Source: Spongiibacter taiwanensis
GTDB taxonomy: Bacteria > Pseudomonadota > Gammaproteobacteria > Pseudomonadales > Spongiibacteraceae
Direction: 5' to 3'
NCBI RefSeq assembly: GCF_023702635.1
Contig: NZ_CP098455.1
Span: forward strand, 2,232,001-2,296,000
Length of the DNA stretch: 64,000 bases
Shown here: piece by piece, positions 17,030 through 26,308 of the stretch
How positions within the stretch are numbered: the first letter of the stretch is position 1
Layout of the letters: the number at the start of each line of letters is the position of its first letter
Notes under the pieces: generated by a model
What the model was told of the DNA's origin: nothing
What the model saw: the letters and a program-made list of their open reading frames with translations, nothing else
Database searches by the model: none
Translations under genes and position numbers: made by a program

Positions 17030-18241
17030 TCAGGCTTCTGGCAAGAACTCGCTGAGCACGCTGTCTAGCAGTGCAAAGCCGCGCTCAGTGGTGCAATAGT
17101 GTTGGTTCTTGCTCTCCAGCAAACCGCGCTGCTCAAGGACACTTACTTTGGCATGAATCGCGGACCAGGGTAGCCCGGTGCGCTGTTCAAACAGCGCGGG
17201 CGAGAAACCTTCCCTCAGGCGCAAGGCATTCATTACGAACTCGAACGGCAGATCGACTGCTTCGACCCGTTCTTGCCGACTTGTGCGCGAGGGCGCGCGC
17301 CTCAAATAATCTTCGGGCTTGCGGGTTTTCTGGTAGCGTTGCACCTGGCCATCAGCGCCGGTCACTTTGCCGTGGGCGCCTGCTCCCAGCGCCAGGTAAT
17401 CGCCAAATTGCCAATAGTTGAGATTGTGGCGGGCGCGGTGGCCGGGCCGGGCAAAGGCGGACACCTCGTAGCGCTCAAAGCCCGCTTGCTCGAGCAACTC
17501 GAATCCCGCTCGCTGAATGCGAAGAATGTCATTCTCTACCGGCAATAGGGGTGGTCTGTTATAGAACTCGGTGTTGGGCTCAATGGTGAGTTGATACCAG
17601 GAAATATGGGGCGCGCCGCTGTCGATGGCGATCTGTAAATCCTGCAGCGCGTCGCTCAGGCTTTGCTCATTCAGGCCGTGCATCAGGTCGACATTAAAGT
17701 TGCTGAAACCTGCCTGTTGGGCAGCGGCGATGGCGTGACGCGCATCGTCGCTGCTGTGAATGCGACCCAGTTTGCCGAGCTGGTTTGAATCAAAGCTCTG
17801 CACGCCGATGGAGATGCGATTAATGCCGCTGTCACGATAGGCTTTGAATCGCTCTTGGCCCACTTCCTTGTTCAAGGTGCCGGGATTGGCTTCCAGGGTG
17901 ATTTCAATATCGCTGGCGAATCGGAGCTGTTGTTTTAATCCGGTGAAAAGCTGCTGATAGGCTCGGGCGCTAAACAGGCTGGGCGTGCCGCCGCCGATAA
18001 AAATACTCTGAATTTCCCGCCCCTGAACAAATGCCAAATCCTGCTCTAGGTCCTCCAACATGGCTGCAACGTAAGCCTGCTCCGGCAGCTCTCCTTTTTG
18101 AGCGTGGGAGTTGAAGTCGCAGTAGGGGCACTTGCGCACGCACCAGGGGATGTGGATGTAGAGACTGAGCGGAGCCTGACGTCGGACGTCGGACGTCGGA
18201 CGCTGATCTGTGCCGGCTCGTACTTCTGTAGATATGCTCAT
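17030..18241 (-). CDS. hemW: heme chaperone HemW (radical SAM)
   Basis: A 403-residue radical-SAM protein of the HemN-like family that delivers heme and is not a true coproporphyrinogen oxidase. The 4Fe-4S motif CVRKCPYCDF begins at residue ~34, followed by IFIGGGTPSLF and the HemW C-terminal winged-helix part. The only available start is ATG 18241, giving about 25 residues before the family's usual PLSLYIHIPWC. Part of this leader (RPTSDVRRQ) is encoded by three tandem GTCGGAC heptamers at 18178-18201. Three units are 21 bp, so the frame is kept. Downstream is a P-loop kinase; upstream is ubiD. Confidence 0.95.
   Translation of the reverse strand: MSISTEVRAGTDQRPTSDVRRQAPLSLYIHIPWCVRKCPYCDFNSHAQKGELPEQAYVAAMLEDLEQDLAFVQGREIQSIFIGGGTPSLFSARAYQQLFTGLKQQLRFASDIEITLEANPGTLNKEVGQERFKAYRDSGINRISIGVQSFDSNQLGKLGRIHSSDDARHAIAAAQQAGFSNFNVDLMHGLNEQSLSDALQDLQIAIDSGAPHISWYQLTIEPNTEFYNRPPLLPVENDILRIQRAGFELLEQAGFERYEVSAFARPGHRARHNLNYWQFGDYLALGAGAHGKVTGADGQVQRYQKTRKPEDYLRRAPSRTSRQERVEAVDLPFEFVMNALRLREGFSPALFEQRTGLPWSAIHAKVSVLEQRGLLESKNQHYCTTERGFALLDSVLSEFLPEA
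18178..18201. repeat. heptamer array A, GAC(GTCGGAC)x3, inside hemW 5' end
   Basis: Three perfect tandem copies of GTCGGAC with a preceding GAC. They lie within the hemW reading frame near its N-terminus. The unit is of the palindromic form GTC-N-GAC, shared with three other arrays around ubiD. Confidence 0.85.
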
Positions 18242-18295
18242 GTGCTGTGCCAGCTGAAAACGAGATGGAAGGTAGTTCGCGCTTTTGCTTTTAGC

Positions 18296-18323
18296 GTCCG
18301 ACTTCAGACGTCCGACATCAGAC
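18296..18323. repeat. heptamer array B downstream of ubiD
   Basis: Four tandem 7-bp units, GTCCGAC, TTCAGAC, GTCCGAC, ATCAGAC, in the hemW-ubiD spacer. All are variants of GTCNGAC with exact 7-bp phasing. Confidence 0.85.
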
Positions 18324-18340
18324 CAAAAAAGCTCATGTCA

Positions 18341-19813
18341 TCACCCGTCAGACTCAAATATTTGACTCCACATCTCGTCAACCCGCTTCACCACCGCCGG
18401 ATCACGGGCAATTGGCCGCCCCCATTCCCGATCCGTTTCGCCCGCCCATTTGTTGGTGGCATCCATCCCCATCTTCGAGCCGAGGCCGGACACGGGGGAG
18501 GCGAAATCCAGGTAATCGATGGGGGTGTGCTCCACCATCACGGTATCCCGCTGGGGGTCCATCCGGGTGGTGATGGCCCAGATCACATCGTTCCAATCCC
18601 GAGCGTTTACGTCGTCGTCGCAGACGATTACAAACTTGGTGTACATAAACTGGCGCAGGAAGGACCACACGCCAAACATCACCCGCTTGGCGTGGCCGGG
18701 GTACTGCTTTTTGATGGTCACCACCGCCATCCGATAGGAGCAGCCTTCTGGCGGCAGATAGAAGTCAATGATCTCAGGGAACTGGCGGCGCAGCAGCGGC
18801 ACCAACACCTCGTTTAAGGCGACACCGAGCACGGCGGGTTCGTCCGGTGGCCGGCCGGTGTAAGTGCTGTGATAAATGGGGTCTTTGCGGTGAGTGATAT
18901 GGGTCACGGTGAAGACCGGGAAGCGATCTACTTCGTTGTAGTAGCCGGTGTGGTCGCCGTAGGGGCCTTCGTCGGCCATTTCATCGGGGGCGATGTAGCC
19001 TTCCAGAATGATCTCGGCGGTGGCGGGTACCTGCAGATCGTTGCTGAGGCTCTTACAGAGCTCAGTCTTTTCGCCCCGCAGCAAACCGGCAAAGGCGTAT
19101 TCACTCAGGGTATCTGGCACCGGGGTTACTGCGCCGAGTGTGGTGGCCGGGTCAGCACCCAGGGCGACGGACACCGGGAAGTTTTCGCCGGGGTGGGCCG
19201 CTTTGAATTCTTGGAAATCCAGCGCGCCACCGCGATGAGACAACCAGCGCATAATCAGCTTGTTCTTGCCGATCAGCTGCATCCGGTAGATACCCAGGTT
19301 CTGCCGCTCTTTATTGGGGCCGCGAGTAATTACCAATGGCCAGGTAATGAGGGGCGCGGCATCCTCAGGCCAGCAGGTCTGGATGGGCAGTTGGCTCAGG
19401 TCGACCGCATCCCCTTCGAGCAGCACTTGTTGGCATAAACCCTTGCCGACCAGCTTGGGCCCCATATTCAGTACTTGCTTGAATACCGGCAGCTGCCGCC
19501 AGGCATCCCGCAGGCCCTTGGGTGGATCGGGCTGGCGCAAAAAGGCCAGCAACTCACCGACCTCGTGGAGGGCTTCAATATTGTCCTTGCCCATCCCCAT
19601 GGCCACCCGTTTCTCGGTGCCAAACAGGTTGGCCAGCACGGGCATGGAAAAACCGACGGGGTTTTCAAACAGCAGGGCAGGGCCACCCGCGCGCAGCACC
19701 CGATCGCAAATCTCGGTCATTTCCAGATTGGGATCGACGGGATGACTGATGCGTTTGAGTTCGCCCTGGGATTCCAGGTAGTCGAGGAAGGATCTGAGGT
19801 CTGAGTGGGGCAT
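18341..19813 (-). CDS. ubiD: 4-hydroxy-3-polyprenylbenzoate decarboxylase UbiD
   Basis: A 490-residue UbiD decarboxylase of ubiquinone synthesis, dependent on prenylated FMN made by UbiX. E. coli UbiD has 497 residues and a matching C-terminus ([47 protein letters not shown]). I take ATG 19813 ([14 protein letters not shown]), the family start; the longer frame from 19894 reads through heptamer repeats and an unrelated fragment. The order trxA-rho-ubiD is conserved in Pseudomonas. Here heptamer arrays flank both ends of ubiD. Confidence 0.97.
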   Translation of the reverse strand: MPHSDLRSFLDYLESQGELKRISHPVDPNLEMTEICDRVLRAGGPALLFENPVGFSMPVLANLFGTEKRVAMGMGKDNIEALHEVGELLAFLRQPDPPKGLRDAWRQLPVFKQVLNMGPKLVGKGLCQQVLLEGDAVDLSQLPIQTCWPEDAAPLITWPLVITRGPNKERQNLGIYRMQLIGKNKLIMRWLSHRGGALDFQEFKAAHPGENFPVSVALGADPATTLGAVTPVPDTLSEYAFAGLLRGEKTELCKSLSNDLQVPATAEIILEGYIAPDEMADEGPYGDHTGYYNEVDRFPVFTVTHITHRKDPIYHSTYTGRPPDEPAVLGVALNEVLVPLLRRQFPEIIDFYLPPEGCSYRMAVVTIKKQYPGHAKRVMFGVWSFLRQFMYTKFVIVCDDDVNARDWNDVIWAITTRMDPQRDTVMVEHTPIDYLDFASPVSGLGSKMGMDATNKWAGETDREWGRPIARDPAVVKRVDEMWSQIFESDG

Positions 19814-19820
19814 TAAGGGC

Positions 19821-19934
19821 CTAGTCGGACGTCTGAAGTCGGACGTCTGACGCTTCAAGGCGAAAAGCCCCGAGCGCCAGCACCTTGCGGCCATGCTCTG
19901 TGTCGATGGCGTCCAACAATCGGTTTACGGGTTC
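19821..19934 (-). pseudogene. possible remnant of a Y-family polymerase (UmuC) C-terminus
   Basis: The ~85 bp between heptamer arrays C and D read on the minus strand in one frame as [17 protein letters not shown], then [12 protein letters not shown], before continuing into the repeat and a TAG at 19823-19821. The pattern L-D-A-I-x3-x-G-R-x-x-L-x-x-G-A resembles the DUF4113 tail of UmuC. There is no start signal and nothing else of the gene, so this is at most a fragment and the match may be chance. Confidence 0.2.
19824..19851. repeat. heptamer array C upstream of ubiD
   Basis: Four 7-bp units, GTCGGAC, GTCTGAA, GTCGGAC, GTCTGAC, lying 10 bp upstream of the ubiD start codon. They fall in the region where its ribosome binding site would be. 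Confidence 0.85.
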
Positions 19935-19938
19935 TTAC

Positions 19939-19966
19939 GTCCGACGTCAGACTTCCGACGTCAGAC
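19939..19966. repeat. heptamer array D downstream of rho
   Basis: Four 7-bp units, GTCCGAC, GTCAGAC, TTCCGAC, GTCAGAC, beginning 8 bp past the rho stop codon. Same GTCNGAC family as arrays A-C. Confidence 0.85.
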
Positions 19967-19973
19967 GCCTCAA

Positions 19974-21242
19974 TCACTTCCTCTTCATTGAATCGAAGAA
20001 TTCACTATTGGTCTTGGTGTCTTTGAGCTTGTCGATCAGGAATTCAATCGCCGGAGTGTCTTCCATGCCGTGGAGCAGTTTGCGCAGAATCCACATCCGT
20101 TGCAGCTCTTCTTCACCGGTGAGCAGCTCTTCACGACGGGTGCCGGAGCGGCGGATGTTGATGGCGGGGTAGACCCGCTTCTCGGCGATCTTCCGGTCCA
20201 GATGCAACTCGTTGTTACCGGTACCTTTAAATTCTTCGTAGATAACCTCGTCCATTTTGGAGCCGGTATCGATCAGGGCGGTGGCGATGATGGTCAGACT
20301 GCCGCCTTCTTCAATATTACGGGCGGCGCCGAAGAAACGCTTGGGGCGCTCCAGGGCGTGGGCATCCACACCGCCGGTCAGAACCTTGCCGGAGCTGGGC
20401 ACGATGGTGTTGTAGGCCCGGGCCAGGCGGGTGATGGAGTCCAGCAGAATGACCACGTCTTTCTTGTGCTCAACCAGGCGCTTGGCCTTTTCGATGACCA
20501 TCTCGGCAACTTGTACGTGACGGGCCGGGGGTTCGTCGAAGGTAGATGCGACCACCTCGGCACCCTTGGCGCCGACTGAGCGCTGCATCTCGGTCACTTC
20601 TTCCGGACGCTCGTCGATCAGCAGCACGATCACATAACACTCGGGGTTGTTGCGAATGATGCTCTGGGCGATGTTCTGCAGCATCAGGGTTTTACCGGCC
20701 TTGGGCGGTGCCACGATGAGACCGCGCTGGCCTTTACCGATGGGCGCTGCCAGGTCGATGATGCGGCCGGTCAGATCTTCGGTGGAGCCATTGCCCTGTT
20801 CCAGCGTCAGGCGCTCATTGGGGAACAGCGGGGTGAGGTTTTCAAACAGTACTTTGTTCTTGGATTGCTCGGGGCGGGCAAAGTTAACTTCATCGACCTT
20901 GAGCAGGGCAAAGTAGCGCTCGCCTTCTTTGGGCGGGCGAATCTTGCCAGAGATGCTGTCACCAGTGCGCAGGTTGAAGCGGCGTATCTGGCTGGGGGAA
21001 ACATAAATATCGTCCGGACCTGCGAGGTAAGAGCAATCTGCGTTGCGCAGGAATCCGAAGCCGTCCTGCAGAATTTCCAGTACGCCGTCACCGTGAATGT
21101 CTTCGCCACTTTTGGCGTGACGCTTCAGGATGGAAAAAATAATGTCCTGTTTGCGGGAGCGGGCGATGTTGTCGAGGCCAATTTCTTTGGCGATGTCGAG
21201 CAGTTCTTGGGCAGGTTTGGCTTTAAGGTCGGTTAGATTCAT
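19974..21242 (-). CDS. rho: transcription termination factor Rho
   Basis: A 422-residue Rho hexameric RNA helicase, of standard length (E. coli 419). The N-terminal RNA-binding cold-shock-like domain includes GFGFLR (~61-66). The P-loop APPKAGKT is at ~178-185, the catalytic-Glu region [16 protein letters not shown] at ~208-223, and the Q/R-loop region [30 protein letters not shown] follows. The 230-bp upstream leader between trxA and rho holds the trxA terminator and could support the autoregulation known for E. coli rho, but I see no specific element. Order trxA-rho-ubiD is as in Pseudomonas. Confidence 0.99.
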   Translation of the reverse strand: MNLTDLKAKPAQELLDIAKEIGLDNIARSRKQDIIFSILKRHAKSGEDIHGDGVLEILQDGFGFLRNADCSYLAGPDDIYVSPSQIRRFNLRTGDSISGKIRPPKEGERYFALLKVDEVNFARPEQSKNKVLFENLTPLFPNERLTLEQGNGSTEDLTGRIIDLAAPIGKGQRGLIVAPPKAGKTLMLQNIAQSIIRNNPECYVIVLLIDERPEEVTEMQRSVGAKGAEVVASTFDEPPARHVQVAEMVIEKAKRLVEHKKDVVILLDSITRLARAYNTIVPSSGKVLTGGVDAHALERPKRFFGAARNIEEGGSLTIIATALIDTGSKMDEVIYEEFKGTGNNELHLDRKIAEKRVYPAINIRRSGTRREELLTGEEELQRMWILRKLLHGMEDTPAIEFLIDKLKDTKTNSEFFDSMKRK

Positions 21243-21438
21243 AGGTATGAGATTGTAGATTCAAAAAAATAATGGAAGAGAGAATTTCGAGACGCGGGAA
21301 CGGCGGAGACGGAAAGCCGAAAACGAACTCGACAAAGTCGTGGAAGCGAAAAAGTAAAACAGGTTAGTTATTTGAGTAGTCTTTGCAGGGACAGCCGAAC
21401 TCTATCACCGAAAACAGAGGCCGTCTAGTGTTGTAAAT

Positions 21439-21467
21439 ACCCAGCCCAATAGGGGATTGGGCTGGGT
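21439..21467 (-). terminator. trxA terminator
   Basis: A perfect 12-bp stem, ACCCAGCCCAAT (21439-21450) with ATTGGGCTGGGT (21456-21467), and a 5-nt loop, located 8 bp beyond the trxA stop. The following minus-strand bases are only moderately T-rich (TATTTACA), so termination may be partial and allow rho read-through. Confidence 0.7.
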
Positions 21468-21474
21468 GAAGCAT

Positions 21475-21801
21475 TTACAGCGCGCTGTTGACGAACTCGG
21501 TGAGTTGGGTCTTTGACAGGGCACCAACTTTGGTGGCTTCAGCGTTGCCGCCTTTGAAAATCATCAGTGTTGGGATGCCGCGTACACTGAATTTGGCGGG
21601 AGTTTCGGCGTTGGCATCAACATCAACCTTACACACCTTGATTTTATCGCCGTAGTCGCTCGCGATTTCGTCCAGAACGGGGGCGATCATCTTACAGGGG
21701 CCGCACCACTCTGCCCAAAAGTCGACTAGAACCGGCACCTCTGACTTGAGGACTTCGTCCTCGAAGCTGGCATCGGTGACGTGAACGATCTTCTCGCTCA
21801 T
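21475..21801 (-). CDS. trxA: thioredoxin TrxA
   Basis: A 108-residue thioredoxin with the redox site WCGPC at ~32-36 and the cis-Pro loop [12 protein letters not shown] at ~74-85. ATG 21801 ([10 protein letters not shown]) is the usual start; ATG 21816 would add five residues. It is cytoplasmic and reduces protein disulfides. It is divergent from ppx/gppA and followed by a 12-bp hairpin and then rho. Confidence 0.98.
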   Translation of the reverse strand: MSEKIVHVTDASFEDEVLKSEVPVLVDFWAEWCGPCKMIAPVLDEIASDYGDKIKVCKVDVDANAETPAKFSVRGIPTLMIFKGGNAEATKVGALSKTQLTEFVNSAL

Positions 21802-21887
21802 GGGGAATCTCCGCATTAAACATCAGAATTAAAGGATGTGAGATCATAGCACAGGTGCAAAGTGGAAGTGAAAAGGCGCAGCCGAAG

Positions 21888-22811
21888 ATGACATCACCGC
21901 GTGTGGCCGTTGTGGATATGGGGTCTAACAGTTTTCATCTGTTGATTGCCGAGGTGCAAGCGGGCCGTTGGGTACCGCTCAAAACCGCAGAGCGCAAAGT
22001 GCAGCTGGCGGCAAATCGCCGGGGGCGGACGCTGTGTGACAAGGCGATTGCGCGGGCGCTGGGGTGCCTGCGGGACTATATGTCATTGCTGGAGGCTCAC
22101 GATTGCGGGCAGCTGCGCATTGTGGCCACCGCTTCGCTGCGGGGAACCGATTGCGATGACTTTCTCACTCAGGTGGCGGCGGTGTGCGGTGTCAGGCCCG
22201 ATATTATCAGTGGCGAGGAGGAAGCGGCGCTGGTCTATCGCGGCGTGGGTGCCCGCTTCGATGATCAACGCCACTACCTGGTCGTGGATATCGGTGGCGG
22301 CAGCACTGAGATTGCCCTGGGGTGCGGCCAGTCGCTGTCGGCCTTTTGTAGTGTATCGGTGGGTTGCCTCAGTTATTTGCGATATTTTCCTGATGACACG
22401 CTGACTGCTGCGGCCTTTCATGAGGCCTATGACGCCGCCAAGGGAGAGTTTGTCGCGGCGGCGCAGCGCCTGGGAATGAATAGGTTCCGCGGCGGCGACC
22501 TGACGGTGGTGGGTAGCTCGGGTTCACTGCTTGCCGTTGAGGCGGTACTGCGCCGCCTGCAATTGTGTGAGTCGGGTATCTCGGTTGCTGCACTGGCCTG
22601 GTTGGCTGAGGATATTACGCGTTTCGCCACCCTGGGTGAGCTTGAATACGGCGGCCTCAGTGAAGACCGCCGTGGTGTCTTTGCATCGGGGGTGGCCATT
22701 GTGAAGGCCTTGTTTGATAGCCTCGCCATTGAACACATGGTGTTGTCTCAGGGCGGCCTGCGTGAGGGCGTGATGGATCGATGGGTATCCCAGGGCGACC
22801 CGGGTTTGTAG
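21888..22811 (+). CDS. Ppx/GppA-family phosphatase (short form)
   Basis: A 307-residue protein from ATG 21888 (GTG 21855 is an alternative). The ASKHA-fold phosphate loops are visible: AVVDMGSNSFHLLIAEV near the N-terminus, SGEEEAALVYRGV, and VVDIGGGSTEIALG in the middle. This is the exopolyphosphatase/pppGpp phosphatase family, but at ~307 residues it lacks the C-terminal HD domain of E. coli Ppx and GppA (~500). It may therefore act on polyP or pppGpp with different specificity. It is divergent from trxA, as in Pseudomonas and other gammaproteobacteria. Confidence 0.9.
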   Translation: MTSPRVAVVDMGSNSFHLLIAEVQAGRWVPLKTAERKVQLAANRRGRTLCDKAIARALGCLRDYMSLLEAHDCGQLRIVATASLRGTDCDDFLTQVAAVCGVRPDIISGEEEAALVYRGVGARFDDQRHYLVVDIGGGSTEIALGCGQSLSAFCSVSVGCLSYLRYFPDDTLTAAAFHEAYDAAKGEFVAAAQRLGMNRFRGGDLTVVGSSGSLLAVEAVLRRLQLCESGISVAALAWLAEDITRFATLGELEYGGLSEDRRGVFASGVAIVKALFDSLAIEHMVLSQGGLREGVMDRWVSQGDPGL

Positions 22812-22913
22812 CAGCGGGCTTAGTGGGCTGCGTTAGCAAAACCGATATCTATGACTGGGGTCGTGGCCTGCCCGCCTGATAGAATGGCGTGATTTTTTTA
22901 GATGCTCAGGACT

Positions 22914-24182
22914 ATGTCGCGAACTCTCTACAGCGCTCTGCTCTATTTGCTCTGCCCGCTAATTTTACTGCGCCTTTGGTTGAGAGGTCGCAAGGCGCCG
23001 GCTTACCGCCTGCGGTTTGCCGAGCGCTTCGGTTACTTGCGCCAGCGGCCACAGGCCAATGGGCTCTGGGTCCATGCGGTCTCTGTTGGCGAAACGATTG
23101 CTGCCGCGCCGCTGATCCTGCACTTCCTCGACAATTACCCTGAGTTACCCGTGGTGGTAACCACCATGACCCCGACGGGGTCTGAGCGGGTTAAGGCCTT
23201 GTTCGGGGATCGGGTTTTTCATTGCTACGCGCCCTACGATCTGCCCGGTGTGGTAAATCGCTTTCTCAATACGACACAGCCCGGTGCTGCGGTGATTATG
23301 GAAACGGAGGTGTGGCCGAACATGGTATGCCAGACCGCCGCTCGGGGTATTCCCGTGCTGCTGGCAAATGGGCGGATGTCGGCGCGCTCTGCCAAGGGGT
23401 ATGGCCGGTTTTCCAGCTTGGTTCAGCCCGCTTTTGCCGCGTTCGATCAGGTATTGGCCCAGTCCGAGGATGATGCCCGCCGGTTTATCGCGCTGGGTGC
23501 GCGGCCAGAGAGCGTCGCGGTCTCCGGCAGTGTGAAATTCGATGTCACCATCGGCCCGGAGCTGGCCACCCGTGCCGCCGCGCTGCGCGGCAGTCTGGAG
23601 GGGCGGCCGGTGTGGGTCGCCGCCAGCACCCATCACGGCGAAGACGAAATCTTGCTGGCGGTGCATCGTCAGTTGTTGACGACCTTTCCCGATTTACTGC
23701 TGGTGCTGGTGCCGCGCCACCCGGAGCGTTTTTCCCAGGTGGCTGAGTTAGTGGCGTCGAGCTCGCTCGGATATTCCCGGCGCAGTGCCGTCGGCGACTC
23801 GGTCGCCATCAGTTGTAGCGTGTTGCTCGGCGATACGATGGGTGAATTGATGTTGCTGCTAGGTGCGGGTGATCTGGCCTTTGTTGGCGGCAGTCTGATT
23901 GCCAGGGGCGGTCACAACAGTCTGGAGCCGGCGGCCTGGGGTATACCGGTGATTACCGGCGAGAGCGATTTTAACTTTGCCGAGATTAGTGCGTTGCTGC
24001 AGGCTTCCGGCGGCTTGGTCAAGGTGTCAGGTGAGTCGGAAATGGCAGAGGTGATTGCCCGCTGGTTGGCAGATCCGCAAGAACGGCGTCGATGCGGCGC
24101 CGCGGCAAAGGGGGTCGTGGAGGCCAACCGCGGCGCCCTGGCGCGCCTGATTGCCGCGGTGGATGGCGCCCTCGCCAAGTAA
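22914..24182 (+). CDS. waaA: 3-deoxy-D-manno-octulosonic acid transferase WaaA
   Basis: A 422-residue Kdo transferase of lipid A-core assembly at the inner membrane. The N-terminus (MSRTLYSALLYLLCPLILLRLWLRGRKAPAYR) matches E. coli WaaA, with a membrane anchor at ~5-25. The GVSVGE-like catalytic region appears as WVHAVSVGETIAAAPL, followed by IMETEVWPN and, in the C-terminal domain, FVGGSLIARGGHNSLEPAAWG. I take ATG 22914 by homology; ATG 22902 would add four residues. It is convergent with tolC. Confidence 0.97.
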   Translation: MSRTLYSALLYLLCPLILLRLWLRGRKAPAYRLRFAERFGYLRQRPQANGLWVHAVSVGETIAAAPLILHFLDNYPELPVVVTTMTPTGSERVKALFGDRVFHCYAPYDLPGVVNRFLNTTQPGAAVIMETEVWPNMVCQTAARGIPVLLANGRMSARSAKGYGRFSSLVQPAFAAFDQVLAQSEDDARRFIALGARPESVAVSGSVKFDVTIGPELATRAAALRGSLEGRPVWVAASTHHGEDEILLAVHRQLLTTFPDLLLVLVPRHPERFSQVAELVASSSLGYSRRSAVGDSVAISCSVLLGDTMGELMLLLGAGDLAFVGGSLIARGGHNSLEPAAWGIPVITGESDFNFAEISALLQASGGLVKVSGESEMAEVIARWLADPQERRRCGAAAKGVVEANRGALARLIAAVDGALAK

Positions 24183-24204
24183 AGTAGGGTGCCAACGAGA
24201 AAGG

Positions 24205-25638
24205 CTAGCTTTGTTCTGACAGGGTGGTTTCGCCCGCTGCTTCCAGCCAAGTGTTGAGGTCGTTGATGTCAGCGGGGCTCAGGGTGCCCGCATTTTGTTT
24301 TAGCCGAAGCACGTCCAGCACGTAGTCGTAGCGCGCATTGGTGTAGTCGCGCATGGCGGCATACAGGTTGCGTTGTGCTTCCAGCACATCGACAATATTA
24401 CGCGTTCCCACTTCGTAACCGGCTTCGGTCGCATCCAGTGCGCTTCTGGCGGAAATAATGTTCTGCTTGCGCGCTTTTACTGTTTGAACATCGGTATTTA
24501 CAGCAATGTGCTGGGCCCGGGTGCCGGCGATAACCTGACGCAGGATGTTAATACTGCCCTGCTGAGCGGCATTGTATTGCTCGAAAGCTTGTCTGCGCGC
24601 GGCGCTGATACCGCCGCCGGCAAACAGCGGCACAGTCAGGGTGACGCGCAGGGCCTCGGTTTCGGAATAGCTGTCAGGCGGCGTGGCAAAGGCGCTGGTG
24701 GGGTTAAAGGTTGTGCTGCCGTCCAGGTCCTGCTTGCTGTAGGTAAAGCTGCCGGTCACCGTGGGCAGGTGCTCCATCTTTTTGGCTTGGGCGTTCTGGT
24801 AGGCCGAATCCCGGTTGGCGCCAGCGGCCTTTAGCAGGTAGTTGTTGGCCAGGGCGAATTCGACCCACTCGCTGCGGTCGCTGGGTTCTGGCATGGCAAT
24901 GGGGAAGCTGTCCTGGAGGGACCAGAGGTTGTGATGCTCCTGGCCAGTCAGGGTGCTCAGGTTTTCTCGGGCAATGGCCAGTGAGCCCTCAAAGCCGAGG
25001 CGCTGGGCGACAATGCCATCGTAAACGGCCCGGGCTTCGTGAACGTCAGTGATGGCGATCAGGCCGACGTCGAAGCGCTGTTGGGTTTGCTCGAGCTGAC
25101 GATTGGCGGCTTTTTCTTCGGCCTTTGAGGCGTCGAGGTTTTCTTTGGCCCGGAGCACATTGAAGTAGGCCTCGGCAACGCGAACGATCAGGTCCTGTTG
25201 ATCGTAGGCGAGTTGGGCCTTGGCTTGTTCGCTGACTGCCTTACCGGCTTTGAAGGTGAACCAGGCGGGCAGATCAAAAATCGGTTGGGTCAGGCTGACG
25301 GAGTAGGCCTCGGTTTCGGAGTCGGTGCTGGCCTTTTGGTCGATGATGCTGGAGGTGGTGCCGCCCATGCCGTCATCGGTGATGGTGGTACTGGCCCGCT
25401 CACTGTCGGTCTCGGCGTCTTCGTAATAGGCCTGGCCGACCACCTGGGGCAGCAGGCCGGAGAGGGCGATATTCTCTGTTTCCAGGTTGGCCCGATAGTT
25501 GGCCTCGGCCTGTTTCAATACGGGGTCGTTTTTGAGCGCCAGTTCGTAGACATCCAGCAGCGTGTCGGCCAAGGCGACTTGTCCGGACAGGCCGACAAGC
25601 AACATTGCGGCATAGAGGGGATGACGTTTCGCGATCAT
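24205..25638 (-). CDS. tolC: TolC-family outer membrane efflux channel
   Basis: A 477-residue TolC from ATG 25638, with a signal peptide ending ...GQVALA and mature start DTLLDVYELALKNDPVLKQAEANY, the TolC signature. The two OEP repeats are visible (QQRFDVGLIAITDVHEARAVYD ~165 and GYEVGTRNIVDVLEAQRNLYAA ~400). The 38 codons upstream of 25638 lack family similarity. It is the outer-membrane exit duct for RND/ABC efflux and type I secretion. It lies divergently next to yqiB-cpdA-yqiA-parE, the same neighbourhood as in E. coli. Confidence 0.95.
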   Translation of the reverse strand: MIAKRHPLYAAMLLVGLSGQVALADTLLDVYELALKNDPVLKQAEANYRANLETENIALSGLLPQVVGQAYYEDAETDSERASTTITDDGMGGTTSSIIDQKASTDSETEAYSVSLTQPIFDLPAWFTFKAGKAVSEQAKAQLAYDQQDLIVRVAEAYFNVLRAKENLDASKAEEKAANRQLEQTQQRFDVGLIAITDVHEARAVYDGIVAQRLGFEGSLAIARENLSTLTGQEHHNLWSLQDSFPIAMPEPSDRSEWVEFALANNYLLKAAGANRDSAYQNAQAKKMEHLPTVTGSFTYSKQDLDGSTTFNPTSAFATPPDSYSETEALRVTLTVPLFAGGGISAARRQAFEQYNAAQQGSINILRQVIAGTRAQHIAVNTDVQTVKARKQNIISARSALDATEAGYEVGTRNIVDVLEAQRNLYAAMRDYTNARYDYVLDVLRLKQNAGTLSPADINDLNTWLEAAGETTLSEQS

Positions 25639-25772
25639 TGAGGTTAACCTGTTTCGAATGGGTGGTCGTGCAGCGCCCGGAGCGGAGACAGTGTAGCAAA
25701 GGACGCAGCGCAAGAGCGGAACATTACTTTTTCGTAAATTTAAATAGTGCACTAACTAAATTCTGAGGCAGT

Positions 25773-26216
25773 GTGAGCATTCAACGCTATCAAGTCAATC
25801 TGAGCGAGCATCTTGCCGATTGCGAACTCAATTACCTGCGGCTGCAAAAACTGCTGCCGGAGACCTGCGTTGCCAGTACTCAGCTGTCTTACGGGCTGGT
25901 TGATGCAACGGTCCATTTCCGCATAACGGAGTGCGCGCCGTATACCACCTCCATTGAGGTGGAGCTGGCCAAGCCTGGCAACAGCGAGTGGGCGTCGCCG
26001 CAAATGTCGGTGCAGGTCTACCACGATGCCGGCTTGGCGGAAGTGGTGGCGGTGCAGGGCATTCGGGTCAAGCAGGCCCGGCAACCCTATCCTAACCCGG
26101 CCATGTTGCAGCGGGACGAGAAGCGCCAACTCAATCGTTATCTCGGTGAGATTCTCTGCCATTGTCTGGCGCAGGGACATTCGCTGACGGACCCCTTAAA
26201 AATTTTGGAAATATGA
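25773..26216 (+). CDS. yqiB: DUF1249 family protein YqiB
   Basis: A 147-residue cytoplasmic protein from GTG 25773 (GAGGCAG upstream). The C-terminal YHDAGLAEVVAVQG and LQRDEKRQLNRYLGEILCHCL match E. coli YqiB, whose function is unknown. It is the first gene of the yqiB-cpdA-yqiA-parE operon. In E. coli nudF (ADP-ribose pyrophosphatase) precedes yqiB; here nudF is missing and yqiB follows directly on the tolC divergence. Confidence 0.92.
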   Translation: MSIQRYQVNLSEHLADCELNYLRLQKLLPETCVASTQLSYGLVDATVHFRITECAPYTTSIEVELAKPGNSEWASPQMSVQVYHDAGLAEVVAVQGIRVKQARQPYPNPAMLQRDEKRQLNRYLGEILCHCLAQGHSLTDPLKILEI

Positions 26217-26308
26217 CCGACTGCGCGGTTTTCAATCGGTGTTCGCTAGATTTGGCCCAACCCTTACCGTATAAACTGGGCATACATACTTAAGCTTTGG
26301 GTTATTTG

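Noticed and set aside
19814-19894. 27-residue N-terminal extension of UbiD
   Set aside because: It is encoded by repeat C and the spacer fragment; the family start is ATG 19813.
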